The position numbers were made by a program, and so were the translations under genes. A model generated the notes under the pieces. The model worked only from the letters and a program-made list of their open reading frames with translations, was not told the DNA's origin and ran no database searches. DNA of 52,610 nt from Vicingaceae bacterium (GTDB lineage: Bacteria > Bacteroidota > Bacteroidia > Flavobacteriales_E > Vicingaceae): positions 1-52,610 of the forward strand of contig BPHE01000015.1 in NCBI GenBank assembly GCA_026003395.1. Reading direction: 5' to 3'. Shown here piece after piece: positions 26,731-35,867 of the stretch (positions are counted from its first letter, which is position 1; every line of letters starts with the position of its first letter).

Positions 26731-28821
26731 TTAATAATTAATTAATTCATTCAATTTTTGCGAAATTTTTTCTTCGTTTGGCAAGTATGCCCTTTCTAAA
26801 TTCTCGTTCAATGGTGGGGCCGGTATGTTTTTAGATCCGACAACCATGACGGGCGCATCCAGCCATTGGAAACAATTCTCTTGAATCAAACCTGCCAAAG
26901 AACGGGCAAATGAATTTCCTACAGGTTCTTCGGTAACGACCATTACCTTATTGTGTTTTTTTACGCTTTCAAAAATCATCTCTTCGTCCAAAGGCACCAA
27001 AGTACGAAGGTCTATGATTTCCAATTGTCCCTCTTTGGCTTGTCCGGTCATCAATGACCAGTAAACTCCTCTCCCATATGTTACTACCAGGGCGCTTTGT
27101 CCTTTTTCTATGTGTTCTTTTTTGGCTTCAATCACTTTTCTTGCTTTGCCAAAAGGCAAAATATAATCCCTGGAAGGTTCAATGGTTTTGGCTCCCTCGG
27201 TTCCTTTAATCTTTGACCAATACAATCCTTTATGTTCAAGCATTACAACCGGATTAGGGTCATAAAATGCAGCTTTCATCAATCCTTTTAAATCTGCACC
27301 GGTAGAAGGATATGCTATTTTAATTCCTTTGATATTTGTCAAAACACTCTCAACCGATGATGAGTGATAAGGACCACCACTGCCATAGGCGCCTATGGGA
27401 ACACGCAGAATCATACTCACGGGCCACTTGCCGTTTGAAAGATAATAAGAACGACTAACTTCTGTAAATAATTGATTTAATCCGGGCCAAATATAATCGG
27501 CAAATTGCACTTCAACTATAGGTTTTAATCCCACGGCCGACATTCCAACAGTGCTTCCGACTATAAATGCCTCTTGAATAGGGGTATTGAACACTCTTTC
27601 GTCTCCAAATTTTTGTGCAAGCGTGGCAGCTTCACGAAACACTCCGCCCAATCTGCGTCCCACATCCTGACCATATAACAAACATTCAGGATGATCTTCC
27701 ATCAATTCACGTATGGCAAACAAAGCACAATCTACCATTACGGTAGGTTCTTTGTCTTTTGGTTGACGCTCTCCCTTTTCTTCGGTTATGGGTGTTGGGG
27801 CAAATACAAATTTCTCAACATCGGCGGGAGATGGATCCGGTGCTAGTAATGCTTTCTCATAATCGTTTCTCACGTTTGATTCAATCTCTTTGTCCCATTC
27901 TAAAATATCGCCGATATCCACTCCGGCTTTGATCAACAATTGCTTCATTTTTGGTATGGGATCACGCAATGCGTGTTTGTCAAGATCGTCTCTATACCAT
28001 TCTTTTCTTACTCCGGAAGTGTGATGGTTTAGCAATGGTACTTTTGCATGTACCAAAAAAGGTCTTCTTTCTTTTCTCACTGTGTCAATGACTTGTTGCA
28101 TGGTAAGATATGCAACATCAAAGCGGCTTCCATCTATTGATACGGCTTCAAGTCCTTTGAAGCCCGCAGCATATTCATAAGCATCCTGTAATCGAATCTC
28201 GGAAGCATGTGCCGAAATATCCCATTCGTTGTCTTGTACCAAAAAAATGATGGGCAATTGTTTAAGAGCAGCCATATGAAATGCCTCCGAGACCTCACCT
28301 TCGGTAACTGATGCATCTCCAAGAGAACAAACAACCACCGGTGGACGGTCCCAATCTAATGGAATCCCTGTTTTTTCCCTGTATGCAATCCCCATAGCAA
28401 CTCCTGTAGTAGGTATTGCCTGCATACCTGTAGCCGATGATTGATGGGGTATCTTGGGCATATCGGGTCTGTTTAAACTGGGATGGCTGTAGTATGTACG
28501 TCCTCCGCTGAATGGATCGTCTTTTTTTGCCAATAGTTGCAACATCAATTCATAGGGAGTCATGCCAATAGCCAACAAGAGACTATCATCGCGATAATAT
28601 GGGGCTACCCAATCGTCTTTTGTCAGTTGTAAACCTGTGGCAATTTGTATAGCTTCGTGACCTCGTGAAGTGGCATGCACATATTTAGAAGTAACAGCCC
28701 TGTTTTCTTCATAAATCTTTGCCATGGTTTCGGCTGTCTTCATCAAGCGATATGCTTTGATTAGGGTGTCGTTATCAATTGCCGGTTTCATCTTTTCTTT
28801 CAGTATGTCTCCCGATTTCAT
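26731..28821 (-). CDS. Fused alpha/beta 2-oxoacid dehydrogenase E1 (696 aa)
   Basis: A second one-chain E1. Its alpha half has WVAPYYRDDSLLLAIGM, ATGMQAIPTTGVAMG and the ThDP motif GDASVTEGEVSEAFHMAALKQ; its beta half has LLYGQDVGRRLGGVF, VFNTPIQEAFIVGSTVGM, VEVQFADYIWPGLNQL and the C-terminal ALVVTYGRGVY and TEEPVGNSFARSL segments. It is about 107 residues shorter than the paralogue at 13680 and clearly different in sequence, so the two probably use different 2-oxoacids (for example branched-chain against pyruvate). No E2 or E3 gene is in the window. It heads the run with the hydrolase and yqgE. Confidence 0.9.
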   Translation of the reverse strand: MKSGDILKEKMKPAIDNDTLIKAYRLMKTAETMAKIYEENRAVTSKYVHATSRGHEAIQIATGLQLTKDDWVAPYYRDDSLLLAIGMTPYELMLQLLAKKDDPFSGGRTYYSHPSLNRPDMPKIPHQSSATGMQAIPTTGVAMGIAYREKTGIPLDWDRPPVVVCSLGDASVTEGEVSEAFHMAALKQLPIIFLVQDNEWDISAHASEIRLQDAYEYAAGFKGLEAVSIDGSRFDVAYLTMQQVIDTVRKERRPFLVHAKVPLLNHHTSGVRKEWYRDDLDKHALRDPIPKMKQLLIKAGVDIGDILEWDKEIESNVRNDYEKALLAPDPSPADVEKFVFAPTPITEEKGERQPKDKEPTVMVDCALFAIRELMEDHPECLLYGQDVGRRLGGVFREAATLAQKFGDERVFNTPIQEAFIVGSTVGMSAVGLKPIVEVQFADYIWPGLNQLFTEVSRSYYLSNGKWPVSMILRVPIGAYGSGGPYHSSSVESVLTNIKGIKIAYPSTGADLKGLMKAAFYDPNPVVMLEHKGLYWSKIKGTEGAKTIEPSRDYILPFGKARKVIEAKKEHIEKGQSALVVTYGRGVYWSLMTGQAKEGQLEIIDLRTLVPLDEEMIFESVKKHNKVMVVTEEPVGNSFARSLAGLIQENCFQWLDAPVMVVGSKNIPAPPLNENLERAYLPNEEKISQKLNELINY

Positions 28822-28884
28822 TTCCGAGGTTTTCTTTATGCAATGTTAAACAATTTTATTTTTTTATCGTATGATGTTTTTGAT

Positions 28885-29760
28885 TTAATTGACAATTTCA
28901 AAAAAAGGTTGATTTTGACTTCCAAAGCCCGCAAAAAATCTGGCCACGCCGGGTATTTTTGATCCTTCGAAGTCGAGCAGTAAATCATGACAAGAATATT
29001 GTTCTATCAATTGATTGAATAAAAAATAAAATCCGCCTTTTTGTCTGGTTTGGTGTTTCATCACCCCTGCATGATAAATGATGCGTTGTGGATAAAATCC
29101 GAAAATACCTACTCCGCTCAAAACTCCATTATCATAAATGAAAGCCCATTTTATGTTTTTTTTTAGGTTTTGATGAAACACCCATTTTTTTAATTTTCTT
29201 AAATCGTTATAGTGTATTTTTAATTTTAAAATTTCCCAAACATGAGCCGGAATTTTATCTTCGGAAGATTCTACCCAAATAAGCTGAAAATTCTGCATCA
29301 TGCATTTTTTGATATGTCTTCGGGTATGATTGGAAAAATTTTTATATAAAACGGCATAAGATCTATCCAATGACAATATAAAATTGGGCCTTTCTATTAC
29401 TTTCCATGTGTCGGGAATCAATCGAAGGTCAGTTTTTTCATGAAAATATAAATGAAAACGTATTTGTTTTTTCACTAAAAATTCAATAAATACTGGCAAC
29501 AATTCACCGGGTTTTTCTTCAAATACTCCCAACTGTTGAGCCCATACTGGTTGAACATATTTTTTCCAAAATAAATGTTGCCTATAGGGTAAAGGCATGA
29601 TGGCAGAATAATCTTCCATAATCAATGCATCCCAATGAGTAATACTGCCTAAAAAAGCTGTTGATGCTTCGGGACGAAAACATTTCATATGATATAATGC
29701 TTGATCCCATTTTTCGACATCAACTTCTTTTGATGGAATTTTATAAATTGTACCGTTCAT
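28885..29760 (-). CDS. GNAT/FemAB-like acyltransferase of unknown substrate
   Basis: A protein of about 291 residues when started at the ATG at 29760 (MNGTIYKIPSK); an upstream ATG at 29799 would overlap the previous gene by 29 bases and is less likely. The middle shows NFSNHTRRHIKKCM, like the 'n.rr.ikka' helix of FemAB/GNAT relatives, and the C-terminal half (AFIYDNGVLSGVGIFGFYP, GGFYFLFNQLIEQY, LLDFEGSKIPGVARFFAGFG) fits the acyl-CoA/acyl-donor fold with the late 'DFEGS...GFG' segment seen in that group. It follows an ACP gene and another protein of similar size, suggesting an acyl-ACP donor. The product cannot be named. Confidence 0.6.
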   Translation of the reverse strand: MNGTIYKIPSKEVDVEKWDQALYHMKCFRPEASTAFLGSITHWDALIMEDYSAIMPLPYRQHLFWKKYVQPVWAQQLGVFEEKPGELLPVFIEFLVKKQIRFHLYFHEKTDLRLIPDTWKVIERPNFILSLDRSYAVLYKNFSNHTRRHIKKCMMQNFQLIWVESSEDKIPAHVWEILKLKIHYNDLRKLKKWVFHQNLKKNIKWAFIYDNGVLSGVGIFGFYPQRIIYHAGVMKHQTRQKGGFYFLFNQLIEQYSCHDLLLDFEGSKIPGVARFFAGFGSQNQPFFEIVN

Positions 29761-29770
29761 GGATTTTTGT

Positions 29771-30799
29771 TTAGGTATAACTCCAGTCACCTTCTCCATC
29801 TTGCCATATTAAATTTTTAATTTTAGATGAGAGTTTTTTTGAAGCAGCTCTGTAAATTTTATGTTTTCTTATTTTAAAAGTTATGTCTTGCAAAGATTGA
29901 GCAAGATCTTCCCTTGTAGTAAGCAAAACAGGAATTTTCAATGAAATGATAAATTGTTTTAAAAAATTCTTCATATCACTATAAATTTCATCTTCAAAGG
30001 CAAACATGTATGGTATTTTCAGATATTGACCGCTCACCATCAATGTCATCAATCCCGAAACAGTATTGTTGTTTTTCCATATGTATGTTTTTCTGAAATA
30101 TCGCGATTTACATAAAGTAAATGCATAATTCTTATTTTGTTTGTTTGATGTTGTCAAAATCCAGGGATATTTTTCGGGCATAAGAATTTTTTGGGTCGAC
30201 CATAAAGTTAAATTGCCGGAAAAAGATTTCAAAAATTCGTCAACTTTTGCGTGGTCAGGTTGTTTCAGTTCAACGGGTTGAGTTTGAAATACACCTTGAT
30301 TTTTTGGGAGAAAAGCCAGGGTAAGGATTTGTTCATCGATCCATTGAAAAAAGTTGTTGTTTAACTTTAAATTATCGGGCAGATAAGGTCTGAAAAACAA
30401 TTGATAAAGAGTTTGAGAAGGTAAAATTTCAAAAAAGGAAAGATTTCTGACAATATTTAAAGACCGTTCGGGTAAATCATTAAGCAGAACCATTCCATCG
30501 GTGCTTTTTATCCATGCCAGAAAAGTTTTCATGGAATTATTAAAACCTTTTTCTGCCCACCAACCGGCGTTCCAGAAAAACCTGGTGTTGTCTTCTAAAA
30601 AATCCGGAAAACCACAACAAGATGATTTGATACTCTCGTTTTCTTTCCAATCAACTAACCAAACATCTTCGGGTTGAAAAAAAATGTAATGGGTAAAGAA
30701 CTCGGCTCTTGGCAATGAAATTACCGGATGTTCTGAAGAAAAATCGCTTTTTTTCCATTGATGGATATCACGATGATAATGCAACAACAATTCAGCCAT
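29771..30799 (-). CDS. Unknown protein coupled to the ACP gene, possibly acyltransferase-like
   Basis: About 342 residues from the ATG at 30799 (MAELLLHYHRD), which overlaps the ACP stop by 8 bases; an ATG at 30829 (MSLKLFYPIR) would give 352 residues and a longer overlap. No catalytic motif is clear. The second half (NYAFTLCKSRYFRKTYIWKNNNTVSGLMTLMVSGQ, cut here for description into its strand pattern) has the strand-strand pattern of GNAT folds, which is weak support. The overlap with the ACP gene and the GNAT/FemAB-like gene 10 bases downstream suggest the three act together. Confidence 0.55.
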   Translation of the reverse strand: MAELLLHYHRDIHQWKKSDFSSEHPVISLPRAEFFTHYIFFQPEDVWLVDWKENESIKSSCCGFPDFLEDNTRFFWNAGWWAEKGFNNSMKTFLAWIKSTDGMVLLNDLPERSLNIVRNLSFFEILPSQTLYQLFFRPYLPDNLKLNNNFFQWIDEQILTLAFLPKNQGVFQTQPVELKQPDHAKVDEFLKSFSGNLTLWSTQKILMPEKYPWILTTSNKQNKNYAFTLCKSRYFRKTYIWKNNNTVSGLMTLMVSGQYLKIPYMFAFEDEIYSDMKNFLKQFIISLKIPVLLTTREDLAQSLQDITFKIRKHKIYRAASKKLSSKIKNLIWQDGEGDWSYT

Positions 30800-31028
30800 T
30801 CTTATGGGATAAAATAATTTTAACGACATCGGCCGGCGATTCGATTGATATCAAATCATCAATGCTGAATTGGATACCGAATGTTTGCTCCAATTCGTGT
30901 AAAAAAGCGGCATGATGAATAGAATTCCAATTATCTATCCGGTTAAATTTTATATCAGGATTGTCAATGGCTTCATTGCCGGAAATTTCTGTCAACAATT
31001 TCATCACTTTTGTTGCTACTTCGTTCAT
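30792..31028 (-). CDS. Acyl carrier protein
   Basis: A 78-residue acidic four-helix carrier protein. The phosphopantetheine site is Ser36 in RIDNWNSIHHAAFLHELE, followed by FGIQFSIDDLISIESPADVV, the usual helix II-III pattern. The WNS form is typical of specialised carriers rather than the fatty-acid ACP (which has DSL). It overlaps the next gene by 8 bases (ATGGCTGA). It probably carries an acyl or amino-acyl group for the two transferase-like neighbours. Confidence 0.85.
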   Translation of the reverse strand: MNEVATKVMKLLTEISGNEAIDNPDIKFNRIDNWNSIHHAAFLHELEQTFGIQFSIDDLISIESPADVVKIILSHKNG

Positions 31029-31050
31029 GACGTTTATTTATTTATACTTG

Positions 31051-31058
31051 CAAAAGTA
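31051..31058 (-). promoter_or_regulatory. Candidate -7 element for the ACP gene
   Basis: On the - strand TACTTTTG matches TAnnTTTG exactly, 22 bases before the ACP ATG. The nearest TTG upstream is 28 bases away, longer than usual, so the -33 part is not supported. Confidence 0.3.
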
Positions 31059-31189
31059 ATTTAAAATTGTTTTCCTTAAAAAGAAACAAGTTTCAATGTA
31101 TGTATGTCATTTCAGGTTTTGATGAATAAAAAATCATGTTGGATTATCGGGTTATGCTTTCAGAAAATAATTACAATGGTCTTTTAATT

Positions 31190-32809
31190 TTATATTTTTC
31201 GGGATTTAACAGGTCTGATTTTCTTGGTTGTTTCACTTTCAGCATTGAATCCGTCGAACCATTCAAACCAGGATAAAAGCAAAATAAAAAATGTCACACC
31301 AATTTGAGTTTCTAAAGTATCATCTGTCATCATAGAAATTACGCCAATGATAAGAAATGCAAAGTATCCGGGGGAATTTTTTTTAAATGCTCTGTAAAAA
31401 GCAAAAGTAAAGACCAATAATAAACTGAATATCCCCCAAATACCAAATGCTACACCGGAAGTTAACCATTGATTGTGTGGTTCTGAATAATAATTTGATG
31501 ATAAAGGCACTTTATAGTTTTTATATGCTTCGTAAATGGCAGATTTGACATCACCGGTACCTACACCGGTCAAAAAGTTTCTTGAAATTACCTTTATGGC
31601 CGTATTCCAATATAAATATCTCATAACAGTGGTCTTGCCATCGGCCAAACCAAAATGTAAATATGTATCCCATTCCCAAAAAATTTCAAAAATTCTTTTT
31701 TTCCAAACCGGCATCCCGAGATACAAATAATTCGGAATGTTTTCTTCAATGGCTTTGATTTCATTTTCGGATAGTTGGTTTACAGACAGAGAATCTTTTA
31801 TCATGCCTTTCGATGAGAGATATCTCAACAGAGTATAAATGATGTTTTGCGACCATATGTCACGGTGCATGTCAATTTTAACGGTGGATCTATTATTCCA
31901 TGCCTGAATCAAACCCGGCAAATTAACAGCATCGTAAATCAAATAACCGTTTTCACGGATGCTGTCGGCTCCGTTTATCCAACCGGCTTGACGTTCTTTT
32001 TTTAATGTGATATCATATTCTTTCGGTAAATTGACATTTTTATATTCATTGAAGGAAAATATCGCCACAATCAATATAAATACCATAAAAGTAAGAGCCA
32101 ATCCAAAAATTACACGACTGTATTTTTTTCGGACCATTTTAGAGAGTAACCATATTAGGGAGATTACAATCAAAGGCGCCAAACCCGAAAACATTCCCCA
32201 ATAAAAAAGTGCCCAAATGATAAACAATGCCGCAATGATTCTCAAATAAAAATTGCCAAAAACATTGTAATTCAACAAAATAACCACACAAAAGGCCAGC
32301 ATTAACGAAAACCTTATGTGGGAAATAAAAGGAGAAACATTTCTGTAATCATTTAAAATTTGAATATTCTCAAAAGAAATCAGCAATATGCCTGTCAATA
32401 ATGTAATGAATACAGAGATAACAAAAATTCTGATTAAAAAAACTGCATAAGGTCTGATGATCGATGAAAAAAATATTGCAAATAAAGGAATGGTGATAAC
32501 GGGTAATTTAATTCTCAAATCTTCCAGCCCTGATGTTCTATCGTCAGTATATAGCATTCCGGTCAAATGAAGGCAATAATAAATGACCAGAGAATAAAAC
32601 AGCCATTGGGAAGATTTATCCAATGTTCTGAATTGTTGATGAAGATTTGATTTTCTTTTAAAATAAGAATAAACGAAAGTAAAAGCCAAACCAATTTGAC
32701 CGATACTCAACAAAAATTTCGAATTTGGCAATCCGGCAAATAACAAAGAAAAGAAAAACAGGACAATGAACGTAAAGGTATCCGGTTTTGCCGGGATCGA
32801 AATTTTCAT
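31190..32809 (-). CDS. O-antigen ligase/Wzy-like membrane protein
   Basis: A 539-residue polytopic protein with about eleven hydrophobic segments and one long outside loop (about residues 260-425). The O-antigen ligase-type pattern is seen near the C-terminus: FLTGVGTGDVKSAIYEAYK followed by NYYSEPHNQWL, where the conserved His lies just before a membrane helix, then IWGIFSLLLVFTFAFY. Members join or polymerise undecaprenyl-linked sugars at the periplasmic face. It lies 11 bases after ctpA in a tight run, away from the polysaccharide genes at the left edge. Confidence 0.82.
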   Translation of the reverse strand: MKISIPAKPDTFTFIVLFFFSLLFAGLPNSKFLLSIGQIGLAFTFVYSYFKRKSNLHQQFRTLDKSSQWLFYSLVIYYCLHLTGMLYTDDRTSGLEDLRIKLPVITIPLFAIFFSSIIRPYAVFLIRIFVISVFITLLTGILLISFENIQILNDYRNVSPFISHIRFSLMLAFCVVILLNYNVFGNFYLRIIAALFIIWALFYWGMFSGLAPLIVISLIWLLSKMVRKKYSRVIFGLALTFMVFILIVAIFSFNEYKNVNLPKEYDITLKKERQAGWINGADSIRENGYLIYDAVNLPGLIQAWNNRSTVKIDMHRDIWSQNIIYTLLRYLSSKGMIKDSLSVNQLSENEIKAIEENIPNYLYLGMPVWKKRIFEIFWEWDTYLHFGLADGKTTVMRYLYWNTAIKVISRNFLTGVGTGDVKSAIYEAYKNYKVPLSSNYYSEPHNQWLTSGVAFGIWGIFSLLLVFTFAFYRAFKKNSPGYFAFLIIGVISMMTDDTLETQIGVTFFILLLSWFEWFDGFNAESETTKKIRPVKSRKI

Positions 32810-32820
32810 ATCAGATTCAT

Positions 32821-34488
32821 TTACATTCCCGACAGAATCTTTTGATAATATGCCGGATCACCTAAAACTTTCAAAGCCGAATCAATATAAGGGTCATGAT
32901 GTAGGTAAAATTGAATCTCACCTTTTTGGTAATAATATCTTGAAACTATCTCACTTCCAAGCAAAAGCTTGATAGTTTCTTTGGATAATTCCAAATCTTT
33001 TTTGATATCGGGTTTTATTTTTCTTTCAATATTTTTATATTCTTCGGCCAATATTTTATCATAATTTTCCTTTCCTGCTGCTTTTTTGAATTCTTCCCAA
33101 TGTTCGAACGTTTCGGATTTATATTGCAATTTTTTTGATTCGGCAAATTGTTGAAACTCTGCATAAATCTTTTCATCAATATCAAAGGTTGATGGATTGG
33201 AGATGTCGGCATTTTTTTGTCTGAACAATGTGGCAAAATCGAAAATTACATGATTTTGAATCAAGGCAACAATCAAAGGAGTCGTTTTGGTATCTTCAAT
33301 GATAATATCCGGTGTTATTCCATCACCATCAAAAACGGGACGTTTGCTATACAAAGTATTAAATTTTCTTTTTAAACTATCGGGAACAGGCAAAGGTTCA
33401 CCGTTTTCATCTTTGTGAGAATAATCAATTTTTTGAATACAACGTCCACTTGGTATATAATATTTAGCCACCGTAACTTTAAGTTGGGCATTATAACTCA
33501 AAGGAACGATGTTTTGTACCAATCCTTTTCCAAAAGTATTTTTTCCTATCAATACAGCCCGATCATAATCCTGCAATGCTCCGGCCACAATCTCACTTGC
33601 CGATGCGGAATTTTCATTGACTAAAATGACTAAAGGAATATCTTTGTCCAAAGGAACAGAAGTGGTTTTATGGACCTTATCCCATTCTTCCAGTTTCCCT
33701 TTGGTCATTACCACTGTTTTGCCCTTATCAATAAAAAAGTTGACAATAGCCACGGCTTCACGAAGCAATCCTCCCCCATTGTTTCTCAAATCAATAACAA
33801 GAGCTTTCATGCCTTGTTTTTCTTTGAGTTCTAAAAATGCTTCTTTTAATTCTTTCGAAGCGGTTTCGGTAAAACTGTTCAACTTGATATATCCTATGCC
33901 GTTTTTGATCATACCGGCATAAGGCACGTCTTTTATTTTGACATCTTCCCTCAAAACATCCACCATAAATTCTTCTTCTTTGAACGGGCGTTTTACTTTT
34001 AGAATAACAGTAGTACCCGGCTGTCCCATCAAAATGTTTCGGACTTCATCGATGGATTTTCCTTTGGTTGAAATTCCATTTACCTCTACGATCAAATCGC
34101 CTGCCATCAAACCGGCTTTCACTGCCGGGGAGTTTTCGTAAGGTTGCACAATCATGATGTATCCATCTCTTTGTTGTATAACGGATCCTATGCCTCCGTA
34201 ATGACCTGTAGTCATAATTTTGTAATCTTCTATTTCCGCTTCGGAAATATAAACTGTGTAGGGGTCGAGCTTTTCAAGCATGGCATCAATGCCATTTTTA
34301 ATCAATTCTCCGGGCTTGATGGGATCGACATAATAATTATTAAGCTCTCTGACAACCGATGCGAAAATGTCGAGATTTTTAGATATTTCAAAATATTCGG
34401 ACGATTTGATTCCGGCAAAAAACAATGAAAATATCAAAGCAGGAATTCCAATCAACCATTTAAATTTTTTATTCGATTTCATATTCAA
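32821..34488 (-). CDS. ctpA: S41 C-terminal processing peptidase
   Basis: A 555-residue periplasmic protease. An N-terminal membrane anchor or signal (about 11-26) is followed by a PDZ domain (about 92-175, with YGGIGSVI, SPAVKAGLMAGDLIVEVNG) and the S41 peptidase core with NSASASEIVAGALQDYDRA (Ser296 by position against E. coli Prc) and GKNTFGKGLVQ (Lys321), the Ser-Lys dyad. The C-terminal part (about 400-555) is helical and of unknown role. An ATG two codons in (MKSNKKFKW) is an equal start. It lies 6 bases after yidD. The family trims the C-termini of envelope proteins. Confidence 0.93.
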   Translation of the reverse strand: MNMKSNKKFKWLIGIPALIFSLFFAGIKSSEYFEISKNLDIFASVVRELNNYYVDPIKPGELIKNGIDAMLEKLDPYTVYISEAEIEDYKIMTTGHYGGIGSVIQQRDGYIMIVQPYENSPAVKAGLMAGDLIVEVNGISTKGKSIDEVRNILMGQPGTTVILKVKRPFKEEEFMVDVLREDVKIKDVPYAGMIKNGIGYIKLNSFTETASKELKEAFLELKEKQGMKALVIDLRNNGGGLLREAVAIVNFFIDKGKTVVMTKGKLEEWDKVHKTTSVPLDKDIPLVILVNENSASASEIVAGALQDYDRAVLIGKNTFGKGLVQNIVPLSYNAQLKVTVAKYYIPSGRCIQKIDYSHKDENGEPLPVPDSLKRKFNTLYSKRPVFDGDGITPDIIIEDTKTTPLIVALIQNHVIFDFATLFRQKNADISNPSTFDIDEKIYAEFQQFAESKKLQYKSETFEHWEEFKKAAGKENYDKILAEEYKNIERKIKPDIKKDLELSKETIKLLLGSEIVSRYYYQKGEIQFYLHHDPYIDSALKVLGDPAYYQKILSGM

Positions 34489-34494
34489 ACATTT

Positions 34495-34725
34495 TTAAGG
34501 CACCGGATCATATCCGTGTCCACCCCATGGATGACAACGTAAAATTCTTTTAATGCCCAAATAAACACCTTTCCATTGATATTTTTTTACAGCTTCGATA
34601 AAATAGGCCGAACACGTAGGCATAAACCGGCAATTTGCTCCCAACATCGGCGAAATGGCCAATTGATAGAACTTAATCAACCACAATAAAGGCATCAAAA
34701 GAATTTTATTTATTTTTTTGATCAC
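34495..34725 (-). CDS. yidD: Membrane protein insertion efficiency factor YidD
   Basis: A 76-residue protein with the family motif [22 protein letters not shown] and [17 protein letters not shown], including the conserved cysteines and HPWG...GYDPVP. It helps YidC in inserting membrane proteins. It overlaps rnpA by 4 bases, the usual rnpA-yidD order, but rpmH and yidC are not here. Confidence 0.96.
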   Translation of the reverse strand: MIKKINKILLMPLLWLIKFYQLAISPMLGANCRFMPTCSAYFIEAVKKYQWKGVYLGIKRILRCHPWGGHGYDPVP

Positions 34726-35099
34726 AGTTCTTTGTTCAAACGTTGTAAAATTAAGATTATTTTATTTTCAATGGTCTTGAAATCTGACAACTCGTTGGAA
34801 GCATAAATCCACAACAATAGATTGTATCGCTCTGCCAATGGATCTATAGGCATTAGCAACTTATCCTTGTTTATTCTAAACGCTTCCCTCATTCTTCTTT
34901 TGATAAGGTTTCTTTTTGTTGATTTTTTAATCAATTTGGAAGGCACAACAAAAGCAACTTTAAATGAAAACGAAGGATCAACCAGCAGATATTTTAATTT
35001 TAGGGGATGTTCGTAAATTGTCTTGCCATCGGAAAATAATCTTTCAAAATCTTTTCTTTTTTTGATAACCAGTGTTTTGGGCAAGGCATATTTTTTCAT
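34722..35099 (-). CDS. rnpA: Ribonuclease P protein component
   Basis: A 125-residue RnpA, the protein subunit that helps the RNase P RNA cut tRNA leaders. The basic RNR helix [18 protein letters not shown] (about 58-75) is present with the preceding strand [10 protein letters not shown]. In many bacteria it follows rpmH; here it is in a run with hemD upstream and yidD-ctpA downstream, an arrangement I recall from other Flavobacteriia. Confidence 0.93.
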   Translation of the reverse strand: MKKYALPKTLVIKKRKDFERLFSDGKTIYEHPLKLKYLLVDPSFSFKVAFVVPSKLIKKSTKRNLIKRRMREAFRINKDKLLMPIDPLAERYNLLLWIYASNELSDFKTIENKIILILQRLNKEL

Positions 35100-35120
35100 G
35101 AATCAATCAACGGTCCCGTG

Positions 35121-35867
35121 TTATTTGTTATTTTTAATGTAATTTTCAATTGCTGCCGACATGGATGGAGCATTTTCCGTAGGGGCTTTAATATCAACTT
35201 TTAAACCATGTTTTTTGGCGGCTTTTGCAGTTGTTTCTCCAAACACGGCTATTTTGGTGTCATTTTGTTTGAAATCGGGGAAGTTCTTAAATAGAGAAGA
35301 AATGCCGGCCGGACTGAAGAAGCAAATCATATCATAATTGATATTTTTCAAATCGGAAAGGTCCGAACATACAGTGCGGTATAGAATAGCTTTTTCGTGT
35401 TTGATTTTATGTTTTTTCAAAAAGTTTAAAATATCCTGCTTGTGAATTTCAGAACATGGCACAAGAAATTTTTCTTGTTTATATTTCAATATACTCGATG
35501 CCAGATCTTCCAGAGTACCATTGCCATAAAAAATCTTACGCTTTCTAAACGGAATATATTTTTGAAGGTAAAAAGCAATAGCTTCAGACAAGCAAAAATA
35601 TCTAATGGTTTCAGGTACTTGATATCGCATTTCTTCGGCAATTCTGAAAAAATGATCCGCAGCATTTTTACTCGTTATCACAACGGCGGTAAAATCGGAA
35701 ATGTTTATTTTGTTTTGTCTAAATTCTCTTGCAGGCACTCCTTGTATTTCTACAAAGGGGCGGAAGTCGATTTTTATGTGGTATTTCTCTTCAAGTATTT
35801 GATAAGGAGATTTTCCATTTTCAGGTTTTGGTTGTGAAATTAAAATGGATTTAATTTTTTTATTCAT
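35121..35867 (-). CDS. hemD: Uroporphyrinogen-III synthase
   Basis: A 248-residue HemD-type protein with two lobes. Visible features are ILISQPKPENGKSPY at the start, TAVVITSKNAADHFF, the C-terminal ICFFSPAGISSLF and the late IAVFGETTAKAAKKHGLKVDI with PSMSAAIENYI, which match the conserved 'siG..Ta.al...g' ending. It closes and rearranges hydroxymethylbilane to uroporphyrinogen III for heme. Sequence in this family varies a lot, so the call rests on these signatures. It overlaps the DUF4271-like gene by 8 bases. Confidence 0.85.
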   Translation of the reverse strand: MNKKIKSILISQPKPENGKSPYQILEEKYHIKIDFRPFVEIQGVPAREFRQNKINISDFTAVVITSKNAADHFFRIAEEMRYQVPETIRYFCLSEAIAFYLQKYIPFRKRKIFYGNGTLEDLASSILKYKQEKFLVPCSEIHKQDILNFLKKHKIKHEKAILYRTVCSDLSDLKNINYDMICFFSPAGISSLFKNFPDFKQNDTKIAVFGETTAKAAKKHGLKVDIKAPTENAPSMSAAIENYIKNNK

